This document shows, piece after piece, positions 20,274 to 28,859 of a DNA stretch of 64,000 bases. Each line of letters starts with the position of its first letter. The stretch's first letter is position 1. The DNA lies in contig NZ_VCQT01000045.1 in assembly GCF_005938655.1 (NCBI RefSeq), positions 124,001 to 188,000 of the forward strand, given 5' to 3'. Made by a program: the position numbers and the translations under genes. The notes under the pieces were generated by a model. That model did not search any database. It was not told where the DNA came from and worked only from the letters and a program-made list of their open reading frames with translations. The stretch is from Alloalcanivorax gelatiniphagus (GTDB lineage: Bacteria; Pseudomonadota; Gammaproteobacteria; Pseudomonadales; Alcanivoracaceae).

Positions 20274-20549
20274 ATGGCGCACCGTCGAGTCGACGACCCG
20301 CTAACGCTGCATCTGGGGCATGAGGAACTGGTGATCCGGCGACGCTATGAGACGCTGAGCATCATCAACGATTTTCTGATCGCTATCTGGTTTCTGCTGG
20401 GCAGCATTCTGTTTCTCTACCCCAGCCTGGCGCAACCCGCCGCCTGGATGTTCATCATCGGCAGTTTTCAGTTTCTGATCCGCCCCACCCTGCGGCTGAT
20501 CAGCCATCTTCATCTGCAGCGCATGCCGGAAAGCAGCTGGGAGCGATAG
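20274..20549 (+). CDS. YrhK-like domain membrane protein
   Basis: A 91-residue protein with two hydrophobic segments (about residues 32-49 and 54-70) separated by a short P-containing turn, and a polar N-terminus with LGHEELVIRRRYE. The pattern resembles the YrhK domain, whose role is unknown. GGGAGGAGAGC gives a strong ribosome binding site. It is 23 bases after yheV and convergent with the flavin monooxygenase gene. Confidence 0.7.
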   Translation: MAHRRVDDPLTLHLGHEELVIRRRYETLSIINDFLIAIWFLLGSILFLYPSLAQPAAWMFIIGSFQFLIRPTLRLISHLHLQRMPESSWER

Positions 20550-20584
20550 CGGCCTGGCGGCTAAAGCGGAGCGCCTGGCCGTTC

Positions 20585-21784
20585 CTAGCGCATAAAGCCG
20601 GTCTTCAGGCCCGCCGTGGTGCGCGCCATTTCCCGGCGCAGCCAGGGCACCCGGTCCATGGCCGGGAACAGGGCATCGCGGGCGGCCGGTACCAGGCGCC
20701 CGTGGGACTGGAACGCTGGCGTTAGCCAACGGCTCATGCGTTGATAAAAGCGGATGCCGCCCCGGCGGGCCCGGTGGTAACGGGCCCAGACCGCTGGCCA
20801 GTCGGCGCTGGCGGCCACCGCCGAGGCGATTTCCCGGGCGTCCAGCAGCGCCATGTTGGCGCCCTGGCCAAGCTGCGGGCTCATGGCGTGGGCGGCGTCG
20901 CCCAGAAAGCCCAGCCGACCGGCGCCCCAGCGCCGCATGATCACATCCCGATAGGTGGCCACCAGCAGGTCCGAGGGCGCGTTTAATCCTTCCAGCACCG
21001 GTGCCAGCCGGGGCCAGGCCTCCAGGGCCCGGGCCTTCCAGGCATGGAAATCCACCTCGCCGGCCCGCCAGCGGTCCAGTTCCGTGACCGTCAGACTCCA
21101 GAAGAAGCTCACCAGATTCTGATCCGGCGCCGCCGGCGAGCGCCCGGTGGGCAGCAGGCCGGCCATGGTGTGGGCGCCCTGGTAGCGTTGCCGCAGGCAA
21201 TTCGGGTCCAGGTCCGTGGGCATGGGACGCATCGCCCAGATCGCCCCCCAGGGGTAGCGGCGGTCATAGCGCACCCAGGCCGGCGGGCGCAGTCGGCTGT
21301 GGCTGCCGTTGGCCACCAGTACCGCGTCGAAGCGGCGGCGCCGGTGGTGGCCGTCCTGATCCAGATCCAGCCAAACCCGGTCGTCGCCGTGTGCCAGGGC
21401 GCGCACCCGGGAGCCGGTGAGTCGTTCATGGGGCAGGGCCTGGAGGGCTTCGTCCAGGGTCTGGCAGAGGCTGGCCCGGTGCACGCCCAGACCTTCCAGG
21501 CCCGGTTCCAGGCTGGCGTAGCGCACCTGCATCACGGTGCGGCCTTCCGGGGTGTCGCCGAACAGGCTGTGAATCGGCGCGCCGCGTTCGCGGATCGGGC
21601 CGGCCAGCCCCATCTCGGTGAGTACCGTCAGCCCCGACGGCTGCAGCAGCAGGCCGGCGCCCACCGGCGCGGGCGCCGGGGCCTGCTCGATCAGGGTGAC
21701 GCGGTGGCCTTGCCGGGCCAGCAGGCAGGCACTGGCCAGGCCGGCGGTGCCGGCGCCGACCACGCCGATGGCTTGCGGCTTCAT
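20585..21784 (-). CDS. FAD-dependent aromatic-ring-hydroxylase-type monooxygenase
   Basis: A 399-residue flavoprotein of the PHBH/UbiH class. The N-terminal dinucleotide motif is VGAGTAGLASACLLARQG followed by an acidic residue in LIEQ. The C-terminal FAD-ribityl motif is FLGDAAHAMSPQLGQGANMA. It lacks an obvious C-terminal extension. Substrate is unknown: candidates are an aromatic acid, quinone precursor or other small hydrophobic compound. The upstream membrane-protein gene ends four bases before its start, suggesting one transcript. Confidence 0.85.
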   Translation of the reverse strand: MKPQAIGVVGAGTAGLASACLLARQGHRVTLIEQAPAPAPVGAGLLLQPSGLTVLTEMGLAGPIRERGAPIHSLFGDTPEGRTVMQVRYASLEPGLEGLGVHRASLCQTLDEALQALPHERLTGSRVRALAHGDDRVWLDLDQDGHHRRRRFDAVLVANGSHSRLRPPAWVRYDRRYPWGAIWAMRPMPTDLDPNCLRQRYQGAHTMAGLLPTGRSPAAPDQNLVSFFWSLTVTELDRWRAGEVDFHAWKARALEAWPRLAPVLEGLNAPSDLLVATYRDVIMRRWGAGRLGFLGDAAHAMSPQLGQGANMALLDAREIASAVAASADWPAVWARYHRARRGGIRFYQRMSRWLTPAFQSHGRLVPAARDALFPAMDRVPWLRREMARTTAGLKTGFMR

Positions 21785-21788
21785 GGCG

Positions 21789-22406
21789 TCAGAGCGGGGA
21801 CCAGTTCATCTGGCTCAGCGAATACAGGAAGAACCCGGCGCCGATCAGCGCCAGCACCATCAGCACCGTGGCGATGATGCCCAGCACCAGCCCGGCGGTG
21901 GTCTGGCCACGGCCCTCGGGGTCCATCTCGCCCCGGTTCATGGCGCCCAGGTCCCGGGCCGCCAGAATCCAGGCCACGGTGCCGATTGGCGCGAACACCA
22001 GCATCCCCAGCAGCCCCATGACCAGCATGGCGGTGCCCCGGTGCGGGCGCAGGGCGGTGTTGGCGACGGCGTGCGCCGTGCTCGCCGGCACCGGCGCCGC
22101 CGGACGCTCCACGAACGCCGCCGCCAGCAACAGGCCGGTCACCGAGACGCCGAACACGAAGTGTACCGAGGACACCAGAATGCCGTACATGTCCCAGCTG
22201 AGGGAGCCGCTGCCGGCCAGGTCGATCAGAACGGTCATGGTGAACACGGTGAACACGGACTGAAGCAGCAACAGAATGCAGGCGATGATCACCATGGTCG
22301 CGGCCTTGGGCGACCGTTTGTGGAAGACGATGCCCAGCACAATGCCTACCAGCGCGGGGATCACCAGGGGCAGAATGGCCGTTAGGCTGGAAATCAGGGA
22401 GGACAT
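21789..22406 (-). CDS. DUF4190-domain membrane protein
   Basis: A 205-residue protein with about five membrane segments. The first three (residues 8-27, 34-58 and 65-100) form an N-terminal bundle. After a proline/alanine linker, the last part (about residues 130-200) matches DUF4190, with a helix, the ARDLGAMNRGEMDPEGRG loop and a second glycine-rich helix. Function is unknown. It sits immediately upstream of the flavin monooxygenase on the same strand. Confidence 0.7.
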   Translation of the reverse strand: MSSLISSLTAILPLVIPALVGIVLGIVFHKRSPKAATMVIIACILLLLQSVFTVFTMTVLIDLAGSGSLSWDMYGILVSSVHFVFGVSVTGLLLAAAFVERPAAPVPASTAHAVANTALRPHRGTAMLVMGLLGMLVFAPIGTVAWILAARDLGAMNRGEMDPEGRGQTTAGLVLGIIATVLMVLALIGAGFFLYSLSQMNWSPL

Positions 22407-22510
22407 GGCGTGAATCTCCTTGGCGGCTGAATCGCGGAAACATACCGGTCCGCATGGCGGTTGTCATGGAAAGCGGCCACGGAATCCATCAATAACGAAT
22501 AAAAAATCCA

Positions 22511-22528
22511 TCGCGGCTAAAGCCGCGA
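22511..22528. repeat. single REP-like palindrome
   Basis: TCGCGGCTAAAGCCGCGA is a perfect palindrome with the CTAAAG variant of the REP core, between fpr and the DUF4190 gene. Confidence 0.7.
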
Positions 22529-22533
22529 TAAAC

Positions 22534-22557
22534 AAAAAACCCCGCCGGGCGGCGGGG
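22534..22557 (-). terminator. rho-independent terminator of fpr
   Basis: On the minus strand, stem CCCCGCC/GGCGGGG (22551-22557 with 22540-22546) with a GGGC loop is followed by six T (22539-22534). It lies 25 bases beyond the fpr stop. Confidence 0.85.
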
Positions 22558-22581
22558 CGGAATACTGAAGATTCAGCGCGA

Positions 22582-23358
22582 TTACTTTTCGACGAAGGCC
22601 CGTTCGATCACGTACTCGTGGGCGTTGCCGCCCCGGGACTCGCGGAAGCCCCAGCCGTCGAGAATATCGGTCAGGTCCTTGAGCATCGCCGGGCTGCCAC
22701 ACAGCATGAAGCGGTCTTCTTCCAGATTCGGCTTCGGCAGGTTGAGATCCTCGAAGATCTTGCCGGAGGTCATCAGGTCGGTGAGGCGGCCCTTGTTGCG
22801 GTACGGCTCCCGGGTCACGGTGGGGTAGTACAGCAGCTGGTCGCGCACGTACTCACCGAAGAATTCGTTGTTCGGCAGTTCGTTCTCGATGATGTCCTTG
22901 TAAGCCAGCTCGGAGGTGTAACGCACCCCGTGGGTCAGGATCACCTGGTCGAACTGATCGTAGATCTCCGGGTCCTTGATGATGCTCATGAACGGCGCCA
23001 GGCCGGTGCCAGTGGACAGCAGCCACAGGCGTTTGCCCGGCAGCAGGTGGTCTGCCACCAGGGTGCCGGTGGGCTTGCGGCTCACGTAGATCTTGTCGCC
23101 GGGCTGGATTTTCTGCAGCTGCGAGGTGAGCGGGCCGTCCGGCACCTTGATGCTGAAGAACTCCAGCTCTTCCTCGTAGTTGGCGCTGGCGATGGAATAG
23201 GCGCGCAGCAGCGGCCGGCCACCCTCCTGCTCCAGGCCGATCATGGTGAAATGACCGTTCTTGAAGCGGAAACCCGGGTCCCGGCTGGTGGTGAAGCTGA
23301 ACAGCGTGTCGTTCCAATGGTGGACGCTGGTGACGGTTTCAGTATTCAAATTTGACAT
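22582..23358 (-). CDS. fpr: ferredoxin/flavodoxin-NADP+ reductase
   Basis: A 258-residue FAD enzyme passing electrons between NADPH and ferredoxin or flavodoxin, important under oxidative stress. The FAD-binding RAYSIAS motif is near residue 53. NADP-site segments include STGTGLAPFMSI and GVRYTSELAY. The C-terminus ends AFVEK, as in bacterial subclass I Fpr enzymes. It is divergent from a LysR gene matching FinR, its known activator in Pseudomonas putida. Confidence 0.95.
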   Translation of the reverse strand: MSNLNTETVTSVHHWNDTLFSFTTSRDPGFRFKNGHFTMIGLEQEGGRPLLRAYSIASANYEEELEFFSIKVPDGPLTSQLQKIQPGDKIYVSRKPTGTLVADHLLPGKRLWLLSTGTGLAPFMSIIKDPEIYDQFDQVILTHGVRYTSELAYKDIIENELPNNEFFGEYVRDQLLYYPTVTREPYRNKGRLTDLMTSGKIFEDLNLPKPNLEEDRFMLCGSPAMLKDLTDILDGWGFRESRGGNAHEYVIERAFVEK

Positions 23359-23414
23359 AAGCTAATGCGCTTTTATTCCGAAATCTTCAGTTGGTGAGAA
23401 TGTAACCATTTTGC

Positions 23415-23454
23415 TGATATCGGTAAAATGGGTAATTCCGATATTTGATATCGG
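23415..23454. promoter_or_regulatory. candidate FinR operator between fpr and finR
   Basis: A perfect palindrome CCGATAT-TTG-ATATCGG (23438-23454) is preceded by a further half site TGATATCGG (23415-23423). A LysR-type activator would be expected to bind such repeated half sites in the divergent promoter region. Confidence 0.55.
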
Positions 23455-23526
23455 CTCCGCCGATAATTAAACGCTAATAGTTCCCATTTGTGCGCCGCGG
23501 ACGCATATATACACTGGATTACCGCC

Positions 23527-24417
23527 ATGCGCTATACCCTCCGGCAGCTGGAAGTCTTCCTCGCCACCGCCCATTTCGAGAACGTCAGCCGTGCCGCCGC
23601 CCATCTCAGCATGTCCCAATCCGCCGCCTCCGGGGCGCTCAAGGAACTGGAATCCCAGTTCGAGGTGAAGCTGTTCGAGCGCGCCGGCAAGCGGCTGCGC
23701 CTCAACGAACTGGGCCGCCAGCTCTGGCCCCGGGCGGAGGCGCTGCTGGCCCAGGCCCGGGATCTGGAAGCCGGCCTGCTGGCCCACCAGGCCCTGGGGC
23801 AGCTCAAGGTGGGGGCGACCCTCACCATCGGCAACTATCTGGCGGTCAGCATCATGGCCCGCTACATGGCCGAGCAGCCCGGCGCCCGGGTGCAACTGGA
23901 AGTGGCCAACACTCGCAATATTGTTGATCGGGTATTGGGCTTCGACCTTGATCTGGGTCTGATCGAGGGCGAAATCAATCACCGTGATCTGGACCTGCTG
24001 CCCTGGCGGGACGACGAGCTGGTGGTGTTCTGCGCGCCGGACCACCCCCTGGCCGGCCGCGAGCGGCTCGACGATGAGGACCTGAAGGCCGCCACCTGGA
24101 TCGTCCGCGAGCCCGGCTCCGGCACTCGTCAGACCTTCGAGCGCGGCATGCATGGCATCCTGTCGGATCTGCACCTGTTGCTGGAGCTGGAGCACACCGA
24201 GGCGATCAAACGGGCGGTGGAAACCGGCCTGGGCATCAGCTGCCTGTCGCGGGTGTCCCTGCGCGAGGCGTTCCGGCGCGGCTCCCTGGTGCCGCTGGCG
24301 GTGCCGCACCGGGATTTCAGCCGCGCCTTCTACTTTGTACTGCACCGGGAAAAATACCGCAGCCCCGGGGTGGAGCGCTGGCTGCAGTTGTGCCTGGGGT
24401 CCAGCGCTCCGGGCTGA
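23527..24417 (+). CDS. finR: LysR-family regulator, FinR-like
   Basis: A 296-residue LysR protein. The N-terminal winged helix covers residues 1-60 (MRYTLRQLEVFLATA, MSQSAASGALKELE). The co-inducer domain follows, with VGATLTIGNYL and the GLGISCLSRVSL segment. ATG 23527 fits LysR starts better than an upstream in-frame ATG at 23488. Its divergence from fpr is the reason for the FinR name. FinR activates fpr under superoxide stress in pseudomonads. The symbol rests on context as well as family. Confidence 0.8.
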   Translation: MRYTLRQLEVFLATAHFENVSRAAAHLSMSQSAASGALKELESQFEVKLFERAGKRLRLNELGRQLWPRAEALLAQARDLEAGLLAHQALGQLKVGATLTIGNYLAVSIMARYMAEQPGARVQLEVANTRNIVDRVLGFDLDLGLIEGEINHRDLDLLPWRDDELVVFCAPDHPLAGRERLDDEDLKAATWIVREPGSGTRQTFERGMHGILSDLHLLLELEHTEAIKRAVETGLGISCLSRVSLREAFRRGSLVPLAVPHRDFSRAFYFVLHREKYRSPGVERWLQLCLGSSAPG

Positions 24418-24424
24418 GCGGGTT

Positions 24425-25288
24425 TCAATGTGGCCGGTAACGCGGCCGCACCACGCCTTCCAGGTCCTTCCAGGGCACGGTCAGTTGGGGCTGGCCCATG
24501 GCATAGGGGGCGATGCTGTACACGTTGTAGTGCAGCAGCACACCGTTGCGGGTGAGCCGGTAGGAATCGGTCTGCTGGAACGGCCAGTCATCGCGGAAGC
24601 CGCTGTCCGACGGCGCTTCCTTTTCCACCCAGCGGCCATGGGCCCGCTCGGCGGCGTCCCAGAACGCCTGCTCCTGGCCGGGCTCGATCAACCGGCCCAG
24701 CGGCACCGCGTGGTTCTCGCCCAGATCCCAGTTCAGCCAGCGGGTGACCGGCAGGCCGTGGGCGCCGCCGGTGAATTCATAGGTGTTGATGGCGATGGTG
24801 ACCAGGTCCTTCCAGCGACCCAGCTGCTTGGTGTCGCCGGACAGTTCCCAGCCATGGCTGTCCTCGCCGGAGAGGCCGGCGGCGGTGTCGAGAAACTGCC
24901 CGGCGGCGGCCTCCAGGCTGTCCGGGCTGTCCGGGTTTTCGCCGCTGACCACCAGCTGCGAGGCGAGCTGGCGGCGCACCGCCGCGTTCAGTTCCGGTTG
25001 CCCCTCATAGACCTGCAGGCGTACCTCGAACTTGGGGCAGTCGTCGCCGTCGCAGCCCTCCGGGCGCCGCTCCAGGGTTTCCATCTGGTGGTCCAGCTTG
25101 GCGGGCACCGGGCGGCTGCTCTCCGCCGGGGTGCCGCTGTCCGGTGCCGCCGGTTGTTCAGTGCCGCTGTCGGTGCCGGCGTCCTGCTTGGGCGGTGCCT
25201 GGTTGCTGTTGTCGCAGGCGGCCAGCGACAAGGCCAGGGCCAGGGCGGAGGCGATCAATAGGGGCGGTTGCCCGGAGCGGCGCATCAT
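24425..25288 (-). CDS. DUF3298/RsiV-like lipoprotein
   Basis: A 287-residue lipoprotein with lipobox LSLAAC at about residues 20-25, then a linker rich in Thr, Gly, Pro and Asp (about residues 30-60). The remainder resembles the DUF4163/DUF3298 pair found in PdaC and RsiV, with TYEFTGGAHGLPVTRWLNWDL as the clearest landmark. The C-terminus carries the Y-x-P-A-like NVYSIAPYAMGQPQLTVPW. It is probably anchored in the periplasm, and the exact role is unknown. It ends against the finR stop. Confidence 0.75.
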   Translation of the reverse strand: MMRRSGQPPLLIASALALALSLAACDNSNQAPPKQDAGTDSGTEQPAAPDSGTPAESSRPVPAKLDHQMETLERRPEGCDGDDCPKFEVRLQVYEGQPELNAAVRRQLASQLVVSGENPDSPDSLEAAAGQFLDTAAGLSGEDSHGWELSGDTKQLGRWKDLVTIAINTYEFTGGAHGLPVTRWLNWDLGENHAVPLGRLIEPGQEQAFWDAAERAHGRWVEKEAPSDSGFRDDWPFQQTDSYRLTRNGVLLHYNVYSIAPYAMGQPQLTVPWKDLEGVVRPRYRPH

Positions 25289-25311
25289 GGCGAATTCCCG
25301 TTGGTTCCATT

Positions 25312-25337
25312 AAAAAAGGTGCGGCTGGCGCCGCACC
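25312..25337 (-). terminator. terminator of the alkyl-sulfatase-like gene
   Basis: Minus-strand stem GGTGCGGC/GCCGCACC with loop GCCA (25318-25337) followed by six T (25317-25312). It lies 67 bases past the stop at 25405. Confidence 0.85.
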
Positions 25338-25404
25338 ATGGTTCGGGAGCATGCCTTGATTGCCGGCCATCGGGCAAGTTCGCGGCGCCGTTGCAGGCCG
25401 GCCT

Positions 25405-27111
25405 TCAGTCCATTTTTTCGAAGTAGCCGAGAATGCGCAGCGCCGCGATCTTGCCGCCGCGAATGTCCAGGTCGTCCCCGGCCAGGGCCATGGCCGGATT
25501 GCGTTGGCCGGCGGCGATCTGCTTCCAGACCGGCTCGCGGGTGACCAGCACGGCGGCGGTGTCATCGTCCAGGCCCTCGTGCACCACGGCCACCCCGTGG
25601 CGGATCACCAGGGTGAAGGCACGGCCGGAATCGGTGAACTCGAAGCCCAGCTTTTCTTCCGCGTCCAGGGTGTCCTCGGCCTTCAGGAACGCCGGCATGG
25701 CGTTCAGGAAGTTGTCGATGGGCAGGGTGGCCAGGAAGCCGTCCGGCGGCAGCGTCCGGAAGCCCGGCTTGAGCCCGTCGGCGGCTTCCCGGGCAGAGGT
25801 GAAATAATAATTGCGGGCATTGGGGTTGGCTTCGCCCTCGGCCAGCCGGCGCAGGGCGGCGGCGCGCAGATCGGCCACCTGGTCGTCGTCCGGGCGCAGC
25901 ACCGCCAGATCGTCAGTCAGGCTCAGCGCCCATTGGGCGTCACCCTGGACCAGCGCCTCGCGGGCCTTGTCCAGCAGGGCGCTCTCGCCGCCGGCCAGGT
26001 CCGCCATATGACGGGCTCGCTCACCCTCCGGCAACGGCTGCAGGGTGCTCGGGTTGCCGTCGAACCAGCCCAGATAGCCGTCGAACACCGACCGGATCGA
26101 CCAACTGACCTTGCCGTAGAACGGCTGCAGCCAGGGGTTTTCGGCCAGATGCGGCGGCAGATGCACCCGCTCGACGATCTGGTCAGGGGTGTAGCCCTTG
26201 TTCATATAACGCAGGGTCTGGTCGTGCACGTATTGGATCGCGTCCCGGTAGGCGGTCAGCGTTTCTTCGATGGTGTCGGCGCCTTTGAGCGGCCGGGTGT
26301 GGCTGGGCACCAGATAGTCGGCGCCCAGGGCGCGGATCTTGTCCAGGCTGGCCACCCATTGTTGGGTGTCCCGGTAGGGGGTGCCGCGAATGGTGTACAG
26401 GTTCGGGAACGCTTGATAGATGTTGTCGCCGGAGAGCACCACCTTCTTGTCCGGCAGCCACACGAACAACTGGTCGTTGGTTTCCCCCGGTGCGTGCACC
26501 AGTTGCAGGCGCAGGCCGGCGATGGTCACTTCCAGTTGCTCGTCCACGGTGTGGTCCGGCGGCAGGGCGAACAGTTCGCTGTCCTCGGCCACCCCGAGGA
26601 ACGGGCCGATGCCATCGTTGATCCGCTCGCCGTCCGGCAGATGGTGCCCGAACATGCGCATGGAGCGGGCGGTGATGATCGGGCGGATCTGGTTGACCAC
26701 CCGGTTGATGTAGTAGCCGGTGCTTTCGTGGGCGTACACCGGCACCTCCCCGGGCGCGGCGAACGCACGGGCGCCGAACACATGGTCGGCGTGGTTGTGG
26801 GTGTAGATCAGGGCCTTGATCGGCTTGTCGGTGATTTCGCGGAATGCCGCCAGCACCCGGTGCCCTTCCTCCACGGTTTCCATGGTATCGACGATGATGA
26901 TGCCATCGTCCCCTTCCAGCATAATGGAATTGGCCAGCCCGTAGCCGATCGCCACATAGACGCCGTCGGTGACTTTCTCAACCCCTTGTTTAAACACCTG
27001 GGAGTGTGCCGTCAGGGCGTCCGGCGCCGGCGGTCGGGTTTCTGTTACCGTGGTGTTGTCGTCCCCGCAGGCGGCCAGCGCCAACGTTAACAAAATAAAA
27101 AGGTATCGCAT
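25405..27111 (-). CDS. alkyl-sulfatase-like metallo-beta-lactamase lipoprotein
   Basis: A 568-residue lipoprotein (lipobox LALAAC at residues 10-15). Zinc motif THNHADHVFGARAF and further ligands in APGETND and SGDNIYQAFPN place it in the SdsA1/BDS1 alkyl-sulfatase group, which hydrolyses sulfate esters such as dodecyl sulfate. A central helical dimerisation region (about residues 310-430) and an SCP2-like C-terminal domain follow, as in that family, though it is somewhat shorter than the usual 630-660 residues. Divergent from an AraC-type regulator seven bases from the nominal open frame, it is probably controlled by it. Substrate is inferred. Confidence 0.85.
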   Translation of the reverse strand: MRYLFILLTLALAACGDDNTTVTETRPPAPDALTAHSQVFKQGVEKVTDGVYVAIGYGLANSIMLEGDDGIIIVDTMETVEEGHRVLAAFREITDKPIKALIYTHNHADHVFGARAFAAPGEVPVYAHESTGYYINRVVNQIRPIITARSMRMFGHHLPDGERINDGIGPFLGVAEDSELFALPPDHTVDEQLEVTIAGLRLQLVHAPGETNDQLFVWLPDKKVVLSGDNIYQAFPNLYTIRGTPYRDTQQWVASLDKIRALGADYLVPSHTRPLKGADTIEETLTAYRDAIQYVHDQTLRYMNKGYTPDQIVERVHLPPHLAENPWLQPFYGKVSWSIRSVFDGYLGWFDGNPSTLQPLPEGERARHMADLAGGESALLDKAREALVQGDAQWALSLTDDLAVLRPDDDQVADLRAAALRRLAEGEANPNARNYYFTSAREAADGLKPGFRTLPPDGFLATLPIDNFLNAMPAFLKAEDTLDAEEKLGFEFTDSGRAFTLVIRHGVAVVHEGLDDDTAAVLVTREPVWKQIAAGQRNPAMALAGDDLDIRGGKIAALRILGYFEKMD

Positions 27112-27201
27112 GGGATCTTGTCCTTATTGGAATGCCTGGCAGCAGTCTGGCCTCGCGCTCCGTCCACACCAAGGTGGCAAACGGCCAGCGGATGGTGCCC
27201 G

Positions 27202-28200
27202 GTGACCGCCGCCACCACCGTGGCCGCCTGGCCGCTGGCGCTGGTCGGCACCCTGGAGCGCGCCGGTGTGTCGCCGTCGGCGCTGCTGGAAGCGGCCGGG
27301 CTGGAGCCGGCCCTGCTGGGCACCGAGCCCGGCGGGCGCGTGCCGGTGGCGATGATGAGCCGGCTGTGGGCGGCGGCGGAACAGCTCAGCGGTGACCCGG
27401 CCATCGGCCTGCGCGTGGGCCAGGTGGCGCAGCCCATGCACCTGCGGTTGCTGGGTCTGCTGGTGCAGACCGCGCCGACCCTGGATCGGGTACTGGATCT
27501 GGTGGTGCGTTTCCAGGCGCTGATCTCCACCAGCGTCACGGTGTCGCGCCTGCACCGGCCCGGCGCCGAGGGCCTGGCGATCCAGGCGCTGCCCAACGAG
27601 CCGGTGCACGCCTGCGCCCTGGACGCGTTCGTGGCGGTGCATGTGAAACATCTGCAGCGGGTGGCGCCGGCCGGCGTGGTCCGCGATATCGAACTGAGCC
27701 GCCCCCGGCCGGCGGCGGCGGCGCTGTGGCGGGAGCGGCTGGGCGTGGAGGTGCGCTTTGGTTGTGAACGCAATGTGGTCTGGCACCAGGCCGGCGGCCT
27801 GCGCGATCCCCTGCCGTTGGGCGACGCGGCCCTGTGCCGGCAGCACGAACAGCTGGCGGAGCTGGCGCTGGCGGAGCTGGACCGGTCACCACCGCTGATC
27901 CGCACCCTGCGCGGGCTGTTGCGGCTGCGTCCGGACAACCCGCCGTCGCTGGCGGAACTGGCCGGGTCGGTGAATCTTAGTGAGCGCTCACTGCGCCGGC
28001 ACCTGGCGGAGGCCGGCAGCGGTTATCGCAAGCTGATCGAAGAGCAGCGGGCCGAGCAGGCCGCCGACTGGTTGCGCCGCGACGGGCTGGCGGTGGGGGA
28101 AGTGGCCCGGCGCCTGGGCTTCTCCGACGCCAGCAACTTCGGCAAGGCCTTCAAACGCTGGTACGGCGTCAGTCCCGACCGCTTCCGCCAGGAGTCCTGA
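27202..28200 (+). CDS. AraC-family transcriptional regulator (OruR/ArgR-like architecture)
   Basis: A 332-residue regulator with an N-terminal ligand domain of the 'arabinose-binding domain of AraC-type' family (about residues 10-200) and a C-terminal double helix-turn-helix (about residues 240-325: LAELAGSVNLSERSLRRHL and VGEVARRLGFSDASNFGKAF). The GTG at 27202 is proposed because its TAATTVAAWPLALV opening matches such proteins. An upstream TTG at 27118 would add unrelated residues and collide with the divergent lipoprotein promoter. It likely controls the divergent alkyl-sulfatase gene. The inducer is unknown. Confidence 0.82.
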   Translation: MTAATTVAAWPLALVGTLERAGVSPSALLEAAGLEPALLGTEPGGRVPVAMMSRLWAAAEQLSGDPAIGLRVGQVAQPMHLRLLGLLVQTAPTLDRVLDLVVRFQALISTSVTVSRLHRPGAEGLAIQALPNEPVHACALDAFVAVHVKHLQRVAPAGVVRDIELSRPRPAAAALWRERLGVEVRFGCERNVVWHQAGGLRDPLPLGDAALCRQHEQLAELALAELDRSPPLIRTLRGLLRLRPDNPPSLAELAGSVNLSERSLRRHLAEAGSGYRKLIEEQRAEQAADWLRRDGLAVGEVARRLGFSDASNFGKAFKRWYGVSPDRFRQES

Positions 28201-28292
28201 GACCCCCCCTTGTTTTTCAGTGTTTTGCACCCATGTGTAATAGGGAAGACGATAATAGAGGAGTATCAGTGCCGAATTCCCGGAGAGACCCC

Positions 28293-28781
28293 ATGCGACG
28301 ACCTTCCCTTCTTCTTGCCGCCGCCTTGATGACGGCCACCACCGCCAGCAGCTGGGCACAGGACGCCACCGAAGGCGTTCCCAACGTGAAGCAACCCGAG
28401 CAGCAAAACGTTCAGGTCCAGATGCACGACACCTGGGAAGCGATCAAACGCTTTTCCGTGGAGCAGAAGGATCAGGCGTTGACCGCGTTGAGCCAGGCCA
28501 TGACCGCCCTGGACGAAGACATCGACAATGCCCGCGCCAATATCGACGCCAACTGGCAGGACATGTCCCAGGACGCGCGCCTGGAGAAGCAGGAAGCGCT
28601 CAGCGAGATGAAGGATCAGCGTGAAGATCTGGGTCGCAAATATCAGGAATTGAAAGCCGCGTCCGCTGACAACTGGGACGCCGCCAAGGTCCGTTTCGGC
28701 AATGCCTGGGAACACACCAAGGACGCCTGGACGGAACTGACCGCGCCGAGCCCCGCCGCCGATAGCCCGGCAGCCAATTAA
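28293..28781 (+). CDS. periplasmic coiled-coil protein, hypothetical
   Basis: A 162-residue protein with a signal peptide (about residues 1-23, cleavage near SWAQ/DA) and a long amphipathic helix from about residue 45 to 150. The helix is rich in Gln, Glu, Lys and Asp (DEDIDNARANIDANWQD, EMKDQREDLGRKYQELKAAS), consistent with a coiled coil. No catalytic motif is seen. CCCGGAGAGACCCC gives a good ribosome binding site before ATG 28293. It is not obviously linked in function to its neighbours. Confidence 0.75.
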   Translation: MRRPSLLLAAALMTATTASSWAQDATEGVPNVKQPEQQNVQVQMHDTWEAIKRFSVEQKDQALTALSQAMTALDEDIDNARANIDANWQDMSQDARLEKQEALSEMKDQREDLGRKYQELKAASADNWDAAKVRFGNAWEHTKDAWTELTAPSPAADSPAAN

Positions 28782-28859
28782 GTCCCGCCACACCGATTAA
28801 GCCCCGCTTTCGGTACCCGCCCGGGCTCGCGCCCCGGGGTGCCGTGGTTGGCGCGGGCG

